Positions 21,489-22,654 of a stretch of DNA of 22,654 nt are shown here, piece by piece. Source of the DNA: a virus; IMG/VR virus record IMGVR_UViG_3300028820_000067, positions 1 through 22,654 of that record; one strand, 5' to 3'. Position 1 is the stretch's first letter, and each line of letters starts with the position of its first letter. The notes below the pieces were generated by a model. It ran no database searches and was not told the DNA's origin. It saw nothing but the letters and a program-made list of their open reading frames with translations. Position numbers and translations under genes: made by a program.

Positions 21489-21871
21489 TTGTTGAGTGCT
21501 TTTAAGGTTTCGATGTGTAGTGAATCAATCCGATTACCGAAGCCGTCGATTTTTTGGTTCATGGTATCTACTTTCAGTTCAACACGCGCTAAAATAGCGA
21601 CGGTCATTTGTTGGGTTTCGATGAGTTTTTCAAGGGCTTTGTATCGGCGCATTTCTTCTTCGGCGTGGCGTTGCATGAGTTTTTCGAAGCGTGATTCTTC
21701 GCTTTCGATAAAGTGTTGAAAGAGGGTTTGTTTATCTTCAAAGAGTTTATCTAATCGGCGTTCTGAGGATTTGTAAAAGAGGTAAAGTAGATAAAACAGC
21801 GCGCCAAAAACCGCGATTACGCCAACACTTTCCTTCGGCAGAAATGATAGAATCTCCAAGAGCTTATCCAT
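21485..21871 (-). CDS. Membrane-anchored coiled-coil protein (Mu gp25 / DUF2730-like position)
   Basis: From ATG 21871 this is a 128-residue protein. Residues about 12-33 form a single transmembrane helix (KESVGVIAVFGALFYLLYLFY). A long coiled coil follows (SERRLDKLFEDK...ALEKLIETQQMTVAILARVELKVDTMNQKIDGFGNRIDSLHIETLKAL). Mu gp25 has the same design, a TM helix plus coiled coil, immediately before gp26. The open frame extends upstream to 22057, but that part crosses the divergent promoter region and the protease start and is not protein-like. Confidence 0.75.
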   Translation of the reverse strand: MDKLLEILSFLPKESVGVIAVFGALFYLLYLFYKSSERRLDKLFEDKQTLFQHFIESEESRFEKLMQRHAEEEMRRYKALEKLIETQQMTVAILARVELKVDTMNQKIDGFGNRIDSLHIETLKALNK

Positions 21872-22015
21872 TGTAGTTGAGTTATTGGTTAAGGGAAATA
21901 AGATGGGTAAAGTGTGGTGAATGACGCTATAAACCCATTTTAATAACCCAAATTTGTAAGATGAGATAGAAAGGTTGCCGAACTTCGCCTCGTTCATCAA
22001 CTTAACGAGTGCGAT
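21872..22015. promoter_or_regulatory. Divergent intergenic region between packaging and capsid blocks
   Basis: These 144 bp separate the minus-strand packaging operon from the plus-strand protease-capsid operon, so two late promoters must lie here or read through from outside. The region is AT-rich around 21890-21965. I see no confident -35/-10 pair, as expected for activator-dependent late promoters. Confidence 0.45.
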
Positions 22016-22603
22016 ATGCCATACAAGCGACATTTGATTTTCAAGACAGGTGTTCATAACCCTGCCAAGGGCGAGCGGGTATGGACGGCAGAGAAAGTCA
22101 GAGCACTATACGAAAACACGCTTGCCCATAGCCCTGAACAGATTCCCTACACGATAAAACACCCTTCGAATCACCTGCCGATTCTTGGTTTTGCGAAGAA
22201 AAGTGAGTTAAAACTGCATGAGCGAGGCGGTGAAGTCTATCTTTCGGCGGTGCCGTCGAGTTTTGCTGATGCGTTTGTGGAGCTCTTGAAGCGCGCACAG
22301 TTTGATAAGCCGTCGATTGCGATTGGGCAGAAGGGCGAGATTGTTCATATCGGCTTGGTGGATAAGCCGGCGGTCGAAGGTGTTGAAGCGGCGTTTGAAC
22401 GGGCGAGCGCGTCGGACGTCGTTGAAGAAATTGAGTCGTCGTTCTCAATCGAAGAGGCGGAAATGGTATCAGAGTTATCGAGCGTGATGATGCTGTTTAG
22501 TGAATTGATGGAGCGGGTGAAGCGGGCGTTTGAACGCCCTCACCCCAGTGCTCTCCCAAAGGGAGAAGGTATCCCTCACCCCAGTGCTCTCCCAGTGGGC
22601 TAA
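22016..22603 (+). CDS. Capsid maturation protease / scaffold (Mu gpI-like)
   Basis: This is a 195-residue protein. The first 135 residues (WTAEKVRALYENTL, then IPYTIKHPSNHLPILGFAKKSELKLHERGGEVYLSAVP, then FDKPSIAIG) fit the Mu I-protein type of prohead protease, with an H-P-x-N-H-x-P-x-x-G core and the later S(I/V)-type strand. The middle is acidic and helical, scaffold-like. The last 25 residues (RPHPSALPKGEGIPHPSALPVG) come from two copies of the dispersed repeat. Mu I is 361 residues, so this is short. The stop codon lies in a hairpin before the next gene. Confidence 0.75.
   Translation: MPYKRHLIFKTGVHNPAKGERVWTAEKVRALYENTLAHSPEQIPYTIKHPSNHLPILGFAKKSELKLHERGGEVYLSAVPSSFADAFVELLKRAQFDKPSIAIGQKGEIVHIGLVDKPAVEGVEAAFERASASDVVEEIESSFSIEEAEMVSELSSVMMLFSELMERVKRAFERPHPSALPKGEGIPHPSALPVG
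22537..22599. repeat. Two tandem REP-like repeats inside the protease 3' end
   Basis: CCCTCACCCCAGTGCTCTCCCAAAGGGAGAAGG (22537-22569) and CCCTCACCCCAGTGCTCTCCCAGTGGG (22573-22599). The second copy is cut short where the GCTAATCT hairpin begins. Both are translated as the protease C-terminus. Confidence 0.88.
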
Positions 22604-22631
22604 TCTTGTCGCATAAAAATGCGAGATTAGC
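22599..22631 (+). promoter_or_regulatory. Long hairpin overlapping the protease stop and preceding the next gene
   Basis: GCTAATCT (22599-22606) pairs with AGATTAGC (22624-22631), and CGCAT (22610-22614) pairs with ATGCG (22619-22623) around an AAAA loop. A TGT bulge is left on one side. The protease stop TAA (22601-22603) is part of the stem. No T-tract follows, so it is more likely an mRNA processing or stability element than a terminator. Confidence 0.65.
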
Positions 22632-22651
22632 GTAAAAGAGAGGAGCAAGCA

Positions 22652-22654
22652 ATG
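22652..22654 (+). CDS. Start codon of the next gene (scaffold or major capsid expected)
   Basis: An ATG closes the window, preceded at a proper distance by AGAGAGGAGC, a strong ribosome site. In Mu the gene after I is scaffold Z or capsid T. No coding sequence is visible to confirm which. Confidence 0.5.

Overview
The window is almost entirely a transposable, Mu-like contractile-tailed prophage (or parts of two), with a broken host cas9 fragment inside it. No host housekeeping gene is present, so the host can only be guessed. A long type II-C-style Cas9, several starts without a Shine-Dalgarno, heptamer simple-sequence arrays and dispersed CCCTCACCCC...GGGAGAGGG repeats would fit the Bacteroidota/Chlorobiota/Ignavibacteriota side of the tree, but this is inference only. 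TGA is used as a normal stop here.

Layout. (1) 1-8470, minus strand: a P2-type contractile tail operon, read right to left: tail-sheath C-terminus, tail tube, small fibre-like protein, GpE-type tail chaperone with an apparent -1 frameshift extension, tape measure, GpU, GpX, GpW/gp25 with a large C-terminal extension, GpD, GpV, GpJ and the start of tail protein I. Between chaperone and tape measure lie an opposite-strand small membrane ORF and a 32-unit heptamer array. (2) About 8470-9690, minus strand: the C-terminal half of cas9 (RuvC-II, HNH, RuvC-III) with two in-frame TGA stops. It abuts a truncated sheath gene on one side and the presumed phage left end on the other. (3) 9690-10680: presumed left end with three GTTTGAGAATT repeats, a LexA/CI-type self-cleaving repressor on the minus strand, and an operator/early-promoter region. 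(4) 10681-15390, plus strand: early operon with a small HTH protein, MuA-type DDE transposase, tandem hairpins, MuB-type AAA+ ATPase, two small ORFs, an ASCH-like protein and GemA (Mu gp16). (5) 15494-16583, plus strand: second heptamer array, Mor-type activator, gpG-like virion morphogenesis protein and a small acidic protein. (6) 16590-21871, minus strand: a portal-MuF-ADP-ribosyltransferase fusion, large terminase, small terminase and two small Mu gp25/gp26-position proteins. (7) 22016-22654, plus strand: a Mu gpI-like protease, a hairpin, and the ATG of the next (probably scaffold or capsid) gene.

How it fits together. The repressor presumably holds the early promoter off. On induction, A and B drive replicative transposition and Mor switches on late transcription. 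Terminase and portal package DNA, and the contractile tail delivers it. The most interesting protein is the 880-residue portal-MuF-ART fusion. It would build an ADP-ribosyltransferase into the virion at the portal, which suggests an injected host-takeover or toxin activity analogous to T4 Alt. The second notable item is the cas9 gene split by the transposable phage and cut again at the sheath junction. That needs at least two rearrangement events, or a chimeric assembly.
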